Shown piece by piece: positions 1 through 7,272 of a stretch of DNA of 19,878 bases (the first letter of the stretch is position 1; the number at the start of each line of letters is the position of its first letter). The position numbers were made by a program, and so were the translations under genes. The DNA comes from Bacteroidota bacterium (GTDB lineage: Bacteria > Bacteroidota > Bacteroidia > Bacteroidales > Prolixibacteraceae): assembly GCA_023393265.1 (NCBI GenBank), contig JAEWME010000383.1:1-19878 (forward strand), read 5' to 3'. The notes below the pieces were generated by a model, which worked only from the letters and a program-made list of their open reading frames with translations, did not search any database and was not told the DNA's origin.

Positions 1-234
1 GTGATTTACACTGGCATACATGCGTATACCCGGGCGACAGACAAGCGGCTCAAAACACTTGTGATGGGTGCATTGCTCGGCTTAATCACCTACTACATTC
101 ACGGGATCATGAATAATTTTCTCGATACAGACAAACTTTCGGTTCCATTTTGGGGATTTTCAGCTGTTATTGTCGCCATCGATCTACATACAAGGAAGCA
201 GGAAACAGAAAATCAGGCAATTGCCGAAAAATAA
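1..234 (+). CDS. C-terminal end of an O-antigen ligase/polymerase-like membrane protein (partial)
   Basis: The frame is open at the left edge, so only the last 77 residues are visible and the GTG at base 1 need not be the start. It has a hydrophobic stretch (about residues 20-36), a segment reading HGIMNNFLDTDKLSVPFWGF, a second hydrophobic stretch and a polar tail. The NNFLDTDK-x-SVPFW motif is what I recall from the C-terminal part of Bacteroidota Wzy/WaaL-type O-antigen ligase family proteins, which join or polymerise lipid-linked polysaccharide at the inner membrane. It ends just before a bidirectional terminator that separates it from the convergent efp gene. The family call rests on a short tail; another polytopic membrane protein cannot be excluded. 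Confidence 0.6.
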   Translation: MIYTGIHAYTRATDKRLKTLVMGALLGLITYYIHGIMNNFLDTDKLSVPFWGFSAVIVAIDLHTRKQETENQAIAEK

Positions 235-235
235 A

Positions 236-257
236 AAGGCCCGCATGTGCAGGCCTT
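236..257. terminator. Bidirectional terminator between the membrane protein gene and efp
   Basis: AAGGCC at 236-241 pairs with GGCCTT at 252-257, and the pairing continues inward through GCA/TGC with one G-U pair. On the minus strand the stem is followed by TTTTTAT, a good U-tract for efp, whose stop codon lies about 24 bases before it. On the plus strand it is followed by the weaker CTTTCTTT. Confidence 0.75.
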
Positions 258-280
258 CTTTCCGTCATTTTCAATCAGGA

Positions 281-850
281 TTATTTCTTTACGCGTTCTG
301 AATATGAACGATCGCGTGTGTCGATTTTGATGATATCGCCTTCGTTGATGAACATCGGCACCATGATTTCTGAACCAGTTTCGAGTGTTGCTGGTTTCAA
401 AGCATTCGAACTTGCCGTATTCCCTTTTTCGCCTGCAATTGTCTGGGTGATTTCAAGTTCCACAAATGGAGGCATTTCCACAGTTAGCGGAGTTTCCGAA
501 TCAACATGGTAGTTGACTTCAACAACCAACCCTGGTTTCATTAAATCAGCGTTTTCAACCAGTTCGGGCAAAATACTTACTTGCTCGAAAGTTTCGGTGT
601 GCATGAAATTAAAACCGGCTTCGTCCTGATAAAGAAACTGATACGGACGACGTTCGACACGAACAACATTGATTTTCACACCTGCGGTGAAAGTATTTTC
701 GATGGTTCTTCCGTTTTTTAAATTTCTGAGCTTGGTTCTTACGAATGCAGGACCTTTGCCAGGTTTAACATGCTGAAAGGAAACGATCTGGAATAACTGG
801 TCGTTGAACTCGATGGTAAGCCCGTTTTTTATATCTGCTGTAGTTGCCAT
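281..850 (-). CDS. efp: Translation elongation factor P
   Basis: Full-length EF-P of 189 residues, the usual size. EF-P binds between the P and E sites of the ribosome and relieves stalling at consecutive prolines. The N-terminal KOW-like domain carries the loop KPGKGPAF (residues 29-36), with Lys32 at the tip where other EF-Ps carry a modified lysine or arginine. The two OB domains follow, with the signature region around residues 148-175 (PATLETGS, GDIIKIDTRDRSY). No modifying enzyme gene (EpmA/EpmB, EarP or YmfI type) is visible here, so the modification state is unknown. A Bacteroidota-type promoter lies upstream and an intrinsic terminator downstream, so it is probably transcribed alone. 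The ATG at 850 is chosen because MATTADIKNG is a typical EF-P start. Confidence 0.97.
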   Translation of the reverse strand: MATTADIKNGLTIEFNDQLFQIVSFQHVKPGKGPAFVRTKLRNLKNGRTIENTFTAGVKINVVRVERRPYQFLYQDEAGFNFMHTETFEQVSILPELVENADLMKPGLVVEVNYHVDSETPLTVEMPPFVELEITQTIAGEKGNTASSNALKPATLETGSEIMVPMFINEGDIIKIDTRDRSYSERVKK

Positions 851-884
851 AAAAAAATATTAGATGAAAAATTCAAATCGGGTG

Positions 885-914
885 CAAAATTAAAGAAATA
901 TTGTGGATTCAAAA
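885..914 (-). promoter_or_regulatory. Bacteroidota-type promoter of efp
   Basis: On the minus strand TAATTTTG (885-892) matches the -7 consensus TAnnTTTG exactly. TTTTG (910-914) lies 17 bases upstream as the -33 element. The predicted leader is about 25-30 bases, T/A-rich, with no Shine-Dalgarno sequence. This is the most complete promoter match in the window. Confidence 0.65.
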
Positions 915-954
915 TGCCTGACCTATTTTTTTCAATTTATTACAGATCAGTTTA

Positions 955-1692
955 TTATTTTACCATCTGGTTGACCCCGTTGATCCGGTATTGGCTCAGC
1001 TCGCATTTCAGTGCACCAAGCACCAGTTCAAACTCAGCATAAATTGGGAGCCTGTTCTCGTCTTTGGTGATGTATATCTTCAGGTCATTTGAACTTTTAA
1101 AAAGTTTTCCTTTCGGAACAACAGGTGAAACAACATAACATTGTTTCCTTCCTATTTTGGTATCGATGGTCTCGGATCCAACCAGTTTCAGCTCCATCAT
1201 GAATAAATCGTCGCCATGAAAAACCGGAATCTGGAAATGCTTTCCGGCGAGCAAATCCTCGAAATATTTATTTTGCCTGATGTAGAAAAATACACTCACC
1301 AGATCGTTAACATGAGGCGGAACTTTCACAGCCCCTTCCTTCAGGCTGTATAACGAATCGTTTACATGATCATACGTCACCTCGTCATAAAACCTGTACT
1401 TTTGCTCCTTCACATTTCTCACCGATTTAACAGGCAAATAGGTTTCAGGATCGACCCAGCTCTCATACACATCATTCACTTCATAAATTTTGTCGACAAG
1501 ACCAGTCGTTCGTCCCCGCATGTGGTAATGAATAACCTGCTTTTTATTCAGTTTATCCTTTTCGGCAACCAGTGTAGCTTTTCCCCCTTTAATGAAACCA
1601 AACCTAAGTATGTATTCCATTTCTTCGAGCGGGTCGGCATTCACTTTTAGAACAACCAGCAAAAACAAGGCAAGCAAAACTGAGATTCTCAT
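955..1692 (-). CDS. Exported DUF3108-like protein
   Basis: A 245-residue protein with a signal peptide (basic MR, hydrophobic ISVLLALFLLVVL, cleavage near Ala19), so it is probably periplasmic or outer-membrane associated. The mature part begins with EEMEYILRFGFIKGGKATL and has the alternating beta-strand pattern and DxYESWVDPETYLPVK motif of DUF3108 proteins, a widespread envelope family of unknown function in Bacteroidota and Proteobacteria. No catalytic residues are recognisable. Its ATG overlaps the tsaB stop codon by four bases (ATGA at 1689-1692), implying one mRNA and probably coupled translation. I see no convincing terminator between its stop codon and the efp promoter. Family assignment is from recalled motifs. 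Confidence 0.8.
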   Translation of the reverse strand: MRISVLLALFLLVVLKVNADPLEEMEYILRFGFIKGGKATLVAEKDKLNKKQVIHYHMRGRTTGLVDKIYEVNDVYESWVDPETYLPVKSVRNVKEQKYRFYDEVTYDHVNDSLYSLKEGAVKVPPHVNDLVSVFFYIRQNKYFEDLLAGKHFQIPVFHGDDLFMMELKLVGSETIDTKIGRKQCYVVSPVVPKGKLFKSSNDLKIYITKDENRLPIYAEFELVLGALKCELSQYRINGVNQMVK

Positions 1693-2399
1693 CCGAATAC
1701 GTTTTTCTTTGATACAGTTGCTACGAAATCTTTCAGGTAGAACGGCTCGAAATATGCGATATCTTCAAATTTCTTTTCCTGAAAAGCGTTCCAGGCGAGT
1801 ACACACAAATGTGATGCCGAAGCCCGAACACCATCAGTAAAAAATGCGTTGGGCGAAACAATAACTTTATGACATTTGGCTGAACCGTTACCCAGAAAAA
1901 CGACCCGTCGCTCGTTTAATTCACCCGACAAAAACGACTCATCGACAACTTCTGCCGAAATAGGTTTTATAATATTTCCGTGCTCGTCAACCAGCATCGA
2001 ATAAACTTCCATTCGCCGGGCATCAATCATCGGGCAATATAAAGTCTCGCGTGATTCATCGATACCAAACTGAGTTTTGTTCGCGGCTACGTGTACAGCC
2101 ATCGATTCGAGCGTACCTACTGCAATCAGTGGGATTCCGGCAGCATAGCAAAAGCCCTTTGCAGTAGAAACACCAATCCGGAGACCAGTATAAGAGCCAG
2201 GTCCGCGGCTGATCGCCACAGCAACCAAATCGGAAGGTTTTACCCGGTTTCGGGCAAGCAAATCTTCAGCATAAACCGAAACCAGACGGGCGTGATTTTG
2301 TCCCTCGCCCGACTCAAGCATGTCCACCAGTACTCCATTGCTGGCGAGTGCAACACTGCACACTTCCGTAGAAGTTTCAATTACGAGAATATAAGACAT
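1689..2399 (-). CDS. tsaB: tRNA N6-threonylcarbamoyladenosine biosynthesis protein TsaB
   Basis: A 236-residue member of the ASKHA-fold TsaB (YeaZ) family. TsaB is the partner that activates TsaD in the complex with TsaE that places t6A at position 37 of ANN-decoding tRNAs. The sequence starts with ILVIETSTEVCSVAL and contains the hallmark SRGPGSYTGLRIGVSTAKG, about 70 residues further on, followed by a TLESMA helix. The reading frame extends 13 codons upstream to another ATG, but MSYILVIETST at 2399 is the family's normal start. It is the first gene of a two-gene unit with the DUF3108-like gene, overlapping it by four bases. TsaD and TsaE are not in this window. Confidence 0.95.
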   Translation of the reverse strand: MSYILVIETSTEVCSVALASNGVLVDMLESGEGQNHARLVSVYAEDLLARNRVKPSDLVAVAISRGPGSYTGLRIGVSTAKGFCYAAGIPLIAVGTLESMAVHVAANKTQFGIDESRETLYCPMIDARRMEVYSMLVDEHGNIIKPISAEVVDESFLSGELNERRVVFLGNGSAKCHKVIVSPNAFFTDGVRASASHLCVLAWNAFQEKKFEDIAYFEPFYLKDFVATVSKKNVFG

Positions 2400-2417
2400 T
2401 AAAATTCTATTTTGAGG

Positions 2418-2425
2418 CAAAATTA
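2418..2425 (-). promoter_or_regulatory. Candidate -7 box for tsaB
   Basis: TAATTTTG on the minus strand matches TAnnTTTG exactly, about 19 bases before the tsaB ATG. No TTG/TTTG element is seen at 17-23 bases upstream, so only the -7 half is supported. The leader would be about 10-15 bases. Confidence 0.45.
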
Positions 2426-2562
2426 GGTATATAAACAAATTAACGGTGATTTTGTAAAATAAATCTTTAAAAGGTTAAACTTCCAAAACAATTTTAACAA
2501 CCTTTAAGGTGCTAGTTATTTCATTTGTATTATTTTTAAAACATTATTTGAACGGAACTGGG

Positions 2563-3315
2563 ATGTATCAAACGGTAATTATTGATGACGATCAACTTGC
2601 ACGAAGAGGGCTCAGGCGAATTCTCGAACAAAACTTTCGCGAACTTGAAATCGTGGGTGAAGCAGACTCTGTAGCAACTGGTCTGTCGCTCATCAATGAG
2701 ACAGAACCGGATGTTGTTTTTCTTGACATCGAAATGCCCGACGGAACTGGATTCAGCCTGCTCGAGAAACTCAAAAAAGTGAATTTCAGGGTTGTCTTCA
2801 CCACTTCTTACAGCGACTATGCCATTACCGCTTTTAAATACTCAGCTTTTGACTACATCGTAAAACCAGTGCTGATAGAAAATGTTCGGGCTACAGTAAA
2901 CCGCATCAACGAAATACCTGTTCTCAACGAAAAAAAACGTGTTGAAGTACTCAAACAAAATCTCAACCAACGCAGTGAGGAGGAACAGACCATTGCCCTT
3001 CCTGAAATAAATGGCTTCACGATTGTAAAAGTGAAAGACATTTTGCGCTGCGAGGGTGAGCGAAATTATTCACGCATTTATTTTAAAGACGGTTCATCAC
3101 TTCTGGTTAGCCGCACGTTGCTTGATTTCGATAATTTGCTGGTTTCTTATGGTTTTTTCAGAATTCACCGCTCGCACCTGATCAGCCTTAAAAATGTTAA
3201 CAGGTACCTGAAAACAGACGGAGGGATGATCGAAATGACAGACAAAACGCAGCTACCCGTCTCTCCGAAATTCAAGGATGAACTTTTGAACAGGCTGCTT
3301 TACAACCGCATTTAA
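2563..3315 (+). CDS. LytTR-family response regulator
   Basis: A 250-residue AlgR/LytR-type transcription regulator. The receiver domain (about residues 1-120) has acidic Asp9/Asp10, phosphoacceptor Asp55 in VFLDIEMPDGTG, Thr81 and Lys101 in VKP, so it looks fully competent for phosphorylation. The LytTR DNA-binding domain (about 150-248) shows the typical ILRCEGERNYSRIYF, SRTLLDFDNLL and FFRIHRSHLISLKNV segments. The frame extends upstream to a GTG at 2509, but ATG 2563 (MYQTVIIDDDQ) gives the standard receiver start. Such regulators are usually paired with a LytS-like histidine kinase; none is adjacent, so it is an orphan here. The polyprenyl synthase gene follows after 45 bases and may be co-transcribed. 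Target genes are unknown. Confidence 0.93.
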   Translation: MYQTVIIDDDQLARRGLRRILEQNFRELEIVGEADSVATGLSLINETEPDVVFLDIEMPDGTGFSLLEKLKKVNFRVVFTTSYSDYAITAFKYSAFDYIVKPVLIENVRATVNRINEIPVLNEKKRVEVLKQNLNQRSEEEQTIALPEINGFTIVKVKDILRCEGERNYSRIYFKDGSSLLVSRTLLDFDNLLVSYGFFRIHRSHLISLKNVNRYLKTDGGMIEMTDKTQLPVSPKFKDELLNRLLYNRI

Positions 3316-3360
3316 AAAGGGTATTCAATTAAAAGACCCTTCCAGATTTAGATACAGCTT

Positions 3361-4344
3361 ATGCACACGATAAAAGAATTACAATCAACTATTTCCGCAG
3401 AAATAGAAAAAGAAATTAACCGGATCAACCAAACCAAACCGGCAAACTTATATGAACCGGTTGCATACGCACTTTCGATGGGCGGAAAGCGGCTAAGGCC
3501 AGTGATGGTTCTGCTCGCCTGCGACCTTTTCAACCAACCAGTTGCTTCTGCCATGCCTGCAGCGATTGCCGCTGAGGTGTTTCATAACTTCACCCTGCTG
3601 CATGATGACATTATGGACGGTGCCGAGATGCGCAGGAACTCACCTTCTGTTTATAAAAAATACAACGAAAATATCGCCATTCTCTCCGGAGATGCCATGT
3701 CGATTATGGCATACAATTATTTACTGAAAAGCGATCCGGAAGTATTGCAACCCATGATCAGGCTTTTTTCGCAAACAGCACTCGAAGTATGCGAAGGACA
3801 GCAATTCGACATGGATTTTGAAGATCGTAAGGACGTTTCAATTCCGGAGTATTTGAATATGATCAGGCTGAAAACGGCTGTATTGCTGGCCTGTTGCCTT
3901 AAGCTTGGCGCCATTGCCGCCAAAGCACCCGAACAAACAACTGATTTACTGTATGCTTTTGGTTTAAACCTGGGGATCGCATTTCAACTTCAGGACGATT
4001 TACTCGATGTTTTCGCTGATCAGGAAAAATTCGGGAAAAAGATTGGTGGCGACATTGTTTCGAACAAAAAAACTTTTCTCCTGTTAAAGGCTCTTGAAAT
4101 TTCCGATGAGAACACCAGAAACACAATTCTGGAATGGACCTCCGGAAAGAATTTTGATGACAACAAGAAAATAAAGGCAATAACTGAAATCTATAACAAA
4201 CTAAATATAAAAGCAATAACCGAATCAGGCATCAACGAATTCTACCAATCAGCCCTAAATATTTCCGAAGAAATAGATCTGCCACAAGCATCAAAAAAGA
4301 GGTTACAACACTTAGCAGAAATGATCATGAAACGTGATCATTAA
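3361..4344 (+). CDS. Trans-polyprenyl diphosphate synthase (FPP/GGPP synthase family)
   Basis: A 327-residue all-helical prenyltransferase that condenses isopentenyl diphosphate with allylic diphosphates to supply precursors for quinones and other isoprenoids. Key motifs are present: GGKRLRP (41-47), first Asp-rich motif DDIMD (82-86), second Asp-rich motif DDLLD (212-216), and the downstream KFGKKIGGD. The first Asp-rich motif lacks the two-residue insertion of bacterial type II enzymes. Phe77 lies five residues before it, where an aromatic residue limits product length in archaeal-type GGPP synthases. I therefore favour a short product (C15-C20) over octaprenyl, but chain length is inference. 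Start at ATG 3361; the gene follows the regulator gene after 45 bases and precedes atpD. Confidence 0.92.
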   Translation: MHTIKELQSTISAEIEKEINRINQTKPANLYEPVAYALSMGGKRLRPVMVLLACDLFNQPVASAMPAAIAAEVFHNFTLLHDDIMDGAEMRRNSPSVYKKYNENIAILSGDAMSIMAYNYLLKSDPEVLQPMIRLFSQTALEVCEGQQFDMDFEDRKDVSIPEYLNMIRLKTAVLLACCLKLGAIAAKAPEQTTDLLYAFGLNLGIAFQLQDDLLDVFADQEKFGKKIGGDIVSNKKTFLLLKALEISDENTRNTILEWTSGKNFDDNKKIKAITEIYNKLNIKAITESGINEFYQSALNISEEIDLPQASKKRLQHLAEMIMKRDH

Positions 4345-4362
4345 ATAAATTCGTGAAAAATT

Positions 4363-4370
4363 TAATTTTG
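4363..4370 (+). promoter_or_regulatory. Candidate -7 box for atpDC
   Basis: TAATTTTG matches TAnnTTTG exactly in the 93-base gap before atpD and would give a leader of about 60 bases. A second, imperfect box (TAATTTTC, 4405-4412) lies nearer the start codon. Neither has a clear -33 TTG at the usual spacing. Confidence 0.35.
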
Positions 4371-4437
4371 ATGGTAAATGAATTCATGTCCCGATCAAAT
4401 TTTATAATTTTCAGCTTTACCGATAAAAAAGAACAAT

Positions 4438-5943
4438 ATGGCTCAGAATGTTGGAAAAATCACACAGGTAATCGGACCAATTATCGACATTACTTTCGAT
4501 CAGGAAGGAAGTGAACTTCCCAAAATATACGATTCGCTTGAGATAGCCCGCGAAGGAATGGAAAACCTGGTATTGGAGTGCCAGCAACACATCGGAGAAA
4601 ACACGGTACGCGCCATCGCAATGGACTCGACCGATGGATTTCGTCGCGGCATGGAAGTAATTGCTACCGGCAGACCTATCACCATGCCCAAAGGCGAACT
4701 GGCACTTGGGCGCCTGCTAAATGTAACAGGCGACGCAGTTGACGGATTGGAAACCCTGCCGAAAAACGGGCTCAGCATCCACAATGAGCCACCCAAATAC
4801 GAAGAACTTACAACTGAAACTGAAGTGCTTTTCACAGGTATTAAAGTAATCGACCTGATTGAACCTTATGCAAAAGGAGGAAAGATCGGGTTATTCGGTG
4901 GTGCCGGTGTTGGAAAAACAGTACTTATTCAGGAGTTAATTAATAACATAGCACTTGCACACAGCGGATTGTCTGTTTTTGCAGGTGTAGGCGAACGTAC
5001 CCGCGAAGGAAACGACCTGCTCCGCGAAATGATTGAAGCGAAAATTGTTGACTATGGCGACGAATTCAGGGAAGCCATGGAACACGGAAGCTGGGATATT
5101 TCGAAAGTTGATCAGAAAGCATTGAAAAAATCGAAGCTCGCCTTGGTGTTCGGACAGATGAACGAACCTCCGGGAGCACGTGCCCGCGTTGCCCTTTCAG
5201 GATTGACAATTGCTGAAAGTTTGCGCGATGGCGACAATACATCCGGAAAAGGCCGCGATATTCTATTCTTCGTCGATAATGTATTTCGGTTCACACAGGC
5301 AGGCTCCGAAGTTTCGGCATTACTCGGCCGTATGCCTTCAGCAGTAGGTTACCAGCCAACTTTGGCAACAGAAATGGGCATCATGCAGGAACGAATCACC
5401 TCGACCAAAAATGGCTCAATCACCTCTGTTCAGGCAGTGTACGTGCCCGCCGACGACTTAACCGACCCGGCACCTGCAACAACATTTGCGCACCTTGATG
5501 CAACAACGGTATTGAGCCGTAAAATTTCGGAGTTGGGTATTTATCCGGCTGTCGACCCGCTTGATTCGACTTCCCGAATCCTGACCCGCGAAATTGTTGG
5601 CGACGACCATTACAACTGCGCACAGCGCGTCATCCAGATTCTTCAACGGTACAAGGAACTTCAGGACATCATCGCTATTCTGGGTATGGACGAGCTTTCG
5701 GAAGACGACAAACTGGTTGTCCACCGTGCCCGCCGTGTTCAGCGCTTCCTGTCGCAACCGTTCTTTGTGGCCGAACAATTTACCGGACTACAGGGGCAGT
5801 TGGTTTCAATTGAAGACACCATCAAAGGCTTCAACATGATTATGGATGGGGAAGTTGACCAATACCCTGAAGCGGCATTCAACCTTGTTGGTACCATTGA
5901 GCAGGCCATCGAAAAAGGTGAAAAACTTTTGGCCGGAGCTTAA
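4438..5943 (+). CDS. atpD: F1F0 ATP synthase subunit beta
   Basis: A complete 501-residue catalytic subunit of the membrane ATP synthase, three copies of which form the nucleotide-hydrolysing/synthesising sites of F1. The N-terminal beta-barrel starts at MAQNVGKITQVIGPIID. The P-loop GGAGVGKT occupies residues 154-161 (Lys160, Thr161). The catalytic glutamate is Glu186 in GERTREG. Walker B is FFVDNVFRF with Asp280. The C-terminal DELSEDDKLVVHRARR region, which carries the DELSEED-type lever, is present. All expected catalytic residues are intact. It is followed after 31 bases by atpC, and the two form a separate transcription unit: no atpBEFHAG genes are in this window. Confidence 0.99.
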   Translation: MAQNVGKITQVIGPIIDITFDQEGSELPKIYDSLEIAREGMENLVLECQQHIGENTVRAIAMDSTDGFRRGMEVIATGRPITMPKGELALGRLLNVTGDAVDGLETLPKNGLSIHNEPPKYEELTTETEVLFTGIKVIDLIEPYAKGGKIGLFGGAGVGKTVLIQELINNIALAHSGLSVFAGVGERTREGNDLLREMIEAKIVDYGDEFREAMEHGSWDISKVDQKALKKSKLALVFGQMNEPPGARARVALSGLTIAESLRDGDNTSGKGRDILFFVDNVFRFTQAGSEVSALLGRMPSAVGYQPTLATEMGIMQERITSTKNGSITSVQAVYVPADDLTDPAPATTFAHLDATTVLSRKISELGIYPAVDPLDSTSRILTREIVGDDHYNCAQRVIQILQRYKELQDIIAILGMDELSEDDKLVVHRARRVQRFLSQPFFVAEQFTGLQGQLVSIEDTIKGFNMIMDGEVDQYPEAAFNLVGTIEQAIEKGEKLLAGA

Positions 5944-5974
5944 TTTCAGGCGATTATCGAATTAAAAACACAAA

Positions 5975-6217
5975 ATGAATCTCGAAATAATCACACCCGA
6001 CAAAACGGTTTATTCAGGAGAAGTGAAATTGGTTCAATTGCCCGGAAGCAAAGGGTCATTTGATATCCTGAGAAATCACGCACCTATTATCTCAACACTG
6101 GGAAAAGGCCGCATTAAAGTGGAAACTGCCACCGGCGAAACACTTTTCTTCGAGGTTGAGGGCGGCGTAGTTGAAAATAAAGACAACAAAATAATCGTTT
6201 TGGCCGAGTCGGTATAG
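5975..6217 (+). CDS. atpC: F1F0 ATP synthase subunit epsilon, short form
   Basis: An 80-residue epsilon subunit that joins the gamma subunit of the central rotor. It contains only the N-terminal beta-sandwich: MNLEIITPDKTVYSGEVKLVQLPGSKGSFDIL is followed by the conserved NHAPIISTLGKGRI and the ending VLAESV. The C-terminal two-helix domain (about 50 residues) of E. coli or Bacillus epsilon, which can extend into F1 and inhibit ATP hydrolysis, is absent. Short epsilons are known from Bacteroidota/Chlorobi, so this is probably the natural length and not a truncation: the stop is followed by a clean terminator with no leftover homology. Second gene of the atpDC unit. Confidence 0.95.
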   Translation: MNLEIITPDKTVYSGEVKLVQLPGSKGSFDILRNHAPIISTLGKGRIKVETATGETLFFEVEGGVVENKDNKIIVLAESV

Positions 6218-6250
6218 CCCGCAATAAAGATAAAACTGACTATATTTAAA

Positions 6251-6283
6251 CCCTGAAGATATATCCACTTCAGGGTTTTTATT
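6251..6283 (+). terminator. Intrinsic terminator of atpDC
   Basis: CCCTGAAG (6251-6258) pairs perfectly with CTTCAGGG (6268-6275) across a nine-base loop, followed by TTTTTATT. It lies 33 bases after the atpC stop. Its U-tract ends at the base before the TTG start of the next gene, so it also forms that gene's immediate leader. Confidence 0.9.
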
Positions 6284-7267
6284 TTGGCGACGAAATTTCT
6301 AATCATACGGTTCAGCTCCATTGGCGATATTGTCCTTACCTCGCCCGTGGTCAGATGTTTAAAGACCCAGGTACCTGACGCCGAAGTACACTTTCTGACC
6401 AAGAAAAGAAACGTCGACCTGCTCCAGGCCAACCCGTATATCGATCAAATAAAAACACTCGACAACTCGCTTACCAACACCATTTCGGAACTAAAAAAAG
6501 AAAAATACGATTACATTATCGATCTGCACAATAACATTCGAAGTTTGTGGGTCAAATTCAATCTTGGCAGCAAATCGTACAGCTTCAACAAATTAAACCT
6601 GCGGAAATTTCTATATACCCGGCTAAAGCTGAACGCTATGCCTGAAGGGCATATTGTCGACCGCAATCTCGAAACGCTTCGCCAGTTTAATGTTGTCAAC
6701 GATGGAAAAGGGCTTGATCATTTCATTCCTGAAGAAGACGAGTTCCCGACTGAAAGACTGCCGGAAACCTTCAGGAACGGTTACATTGCATTGGTTCTTG
6801 CCGGAACTTATGCAACGAAGCGAATGCCGGAAACCAAATACCGACAACTTCTTAGTAATCAGAAACTCCCCTTCGTTTTGCTGGGCGGGAAAAGCGAAAA
6901 ACCAATGGCTGCGAACATTTTATCATGGAATACAGGCAATGTGATCGATTTTACTGCTCAGCTACGCATCAACCAGTCAGCATCGCTGGTAAAAAATGCG
7001 CGTCTTGTAATTGCCAACGACACCGGATTGATGCACATCGCAGCAGCTTTTCACAAAAAAATACTGTCTGTTTGGGGCAACACTGCTCCTGAACTGGGCA
7101 TGTATCCTTATCAAGCCGGAGAAGGATCTGAAACACTCGAAGTGAAAGGTCTCCCCTGCCGCCCCTGCTCCAAACTCGGCTACCACGAATGCCCGAAAAA
7201 GCACTTCCGATGTATGAATGACATTCCGGAAGAAAAAATCGCAGGCTGGGTTAAACGCGAGTTTTAG
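6284..7267 (+). CDS. Glycosyltransferase family 9 (heptosyltransferase-like)
   Basis: A 327-residue GT-B enzyme of the ADP-heptose:LPS heptosyltransferase family, expected to add a sugar to the lipopolysaccharide core or another glycan on the cytoplasmic face of the inner membrane. It opens with KFLIIRFSSIGDIVLTSPVV, has the acceptor-domain DLHNNIRS segment, and the donor-domain motifs LVLAGTYATKRMP, FVLLGG and NDTGLMHIAAA (Asp246, His251). A tight cysteine set near the C-terminus (Cys292, 295, 303, 310; C-x2-C-x7-C-x6-C) suggests a metal site or disulfides. The start is TTG at 6284: the frame is closed by a TGA at 6254 and has no ATG in between. Position against the atpDC terminator is unusual. 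It converges on the C-S lyase gene with only five bases between stop codons. Confidence 0.9.
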   Translation: MATKFLIIRFSSIGDIVLTSPVVRCLKTQVPDAEVHFLTKKRNVDLLQANPYIDQIKTLDNSLTNTISELKKEKYDYIIDLHNNIRSLWVKFNLGSKSYSFNKLNLRKFLYTRLKLNAMPEGHIVDRNLETLRQFNVVNDGKGLDHFIPEEDEFPTERLPETFRNGYIALVLAGTYATKRMPETKYRQLLSNQKLPFVLLGGKSEKPMAANILSWNTGNVIDFTAQLRINQSASLVKNARLVIANDTGLMHIAAAFHKKILSVWGNTAPELGMYPYQAGEGSETLEVKGLPCRPCSKLGYHECPKKHFRCMNDIPEEKIAGWVKREF

Positions 7268-7272
7268 TCGGG

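Noticed and set aside
2509..2562. GTG start upstream of the LytTR regulator, adding 18 residues
   Set aside because: The extension (hydrophobic, not receiver-like) precedes the standard receiver start MYQTVIIDDDQ, so ATG 2563 is preferred.
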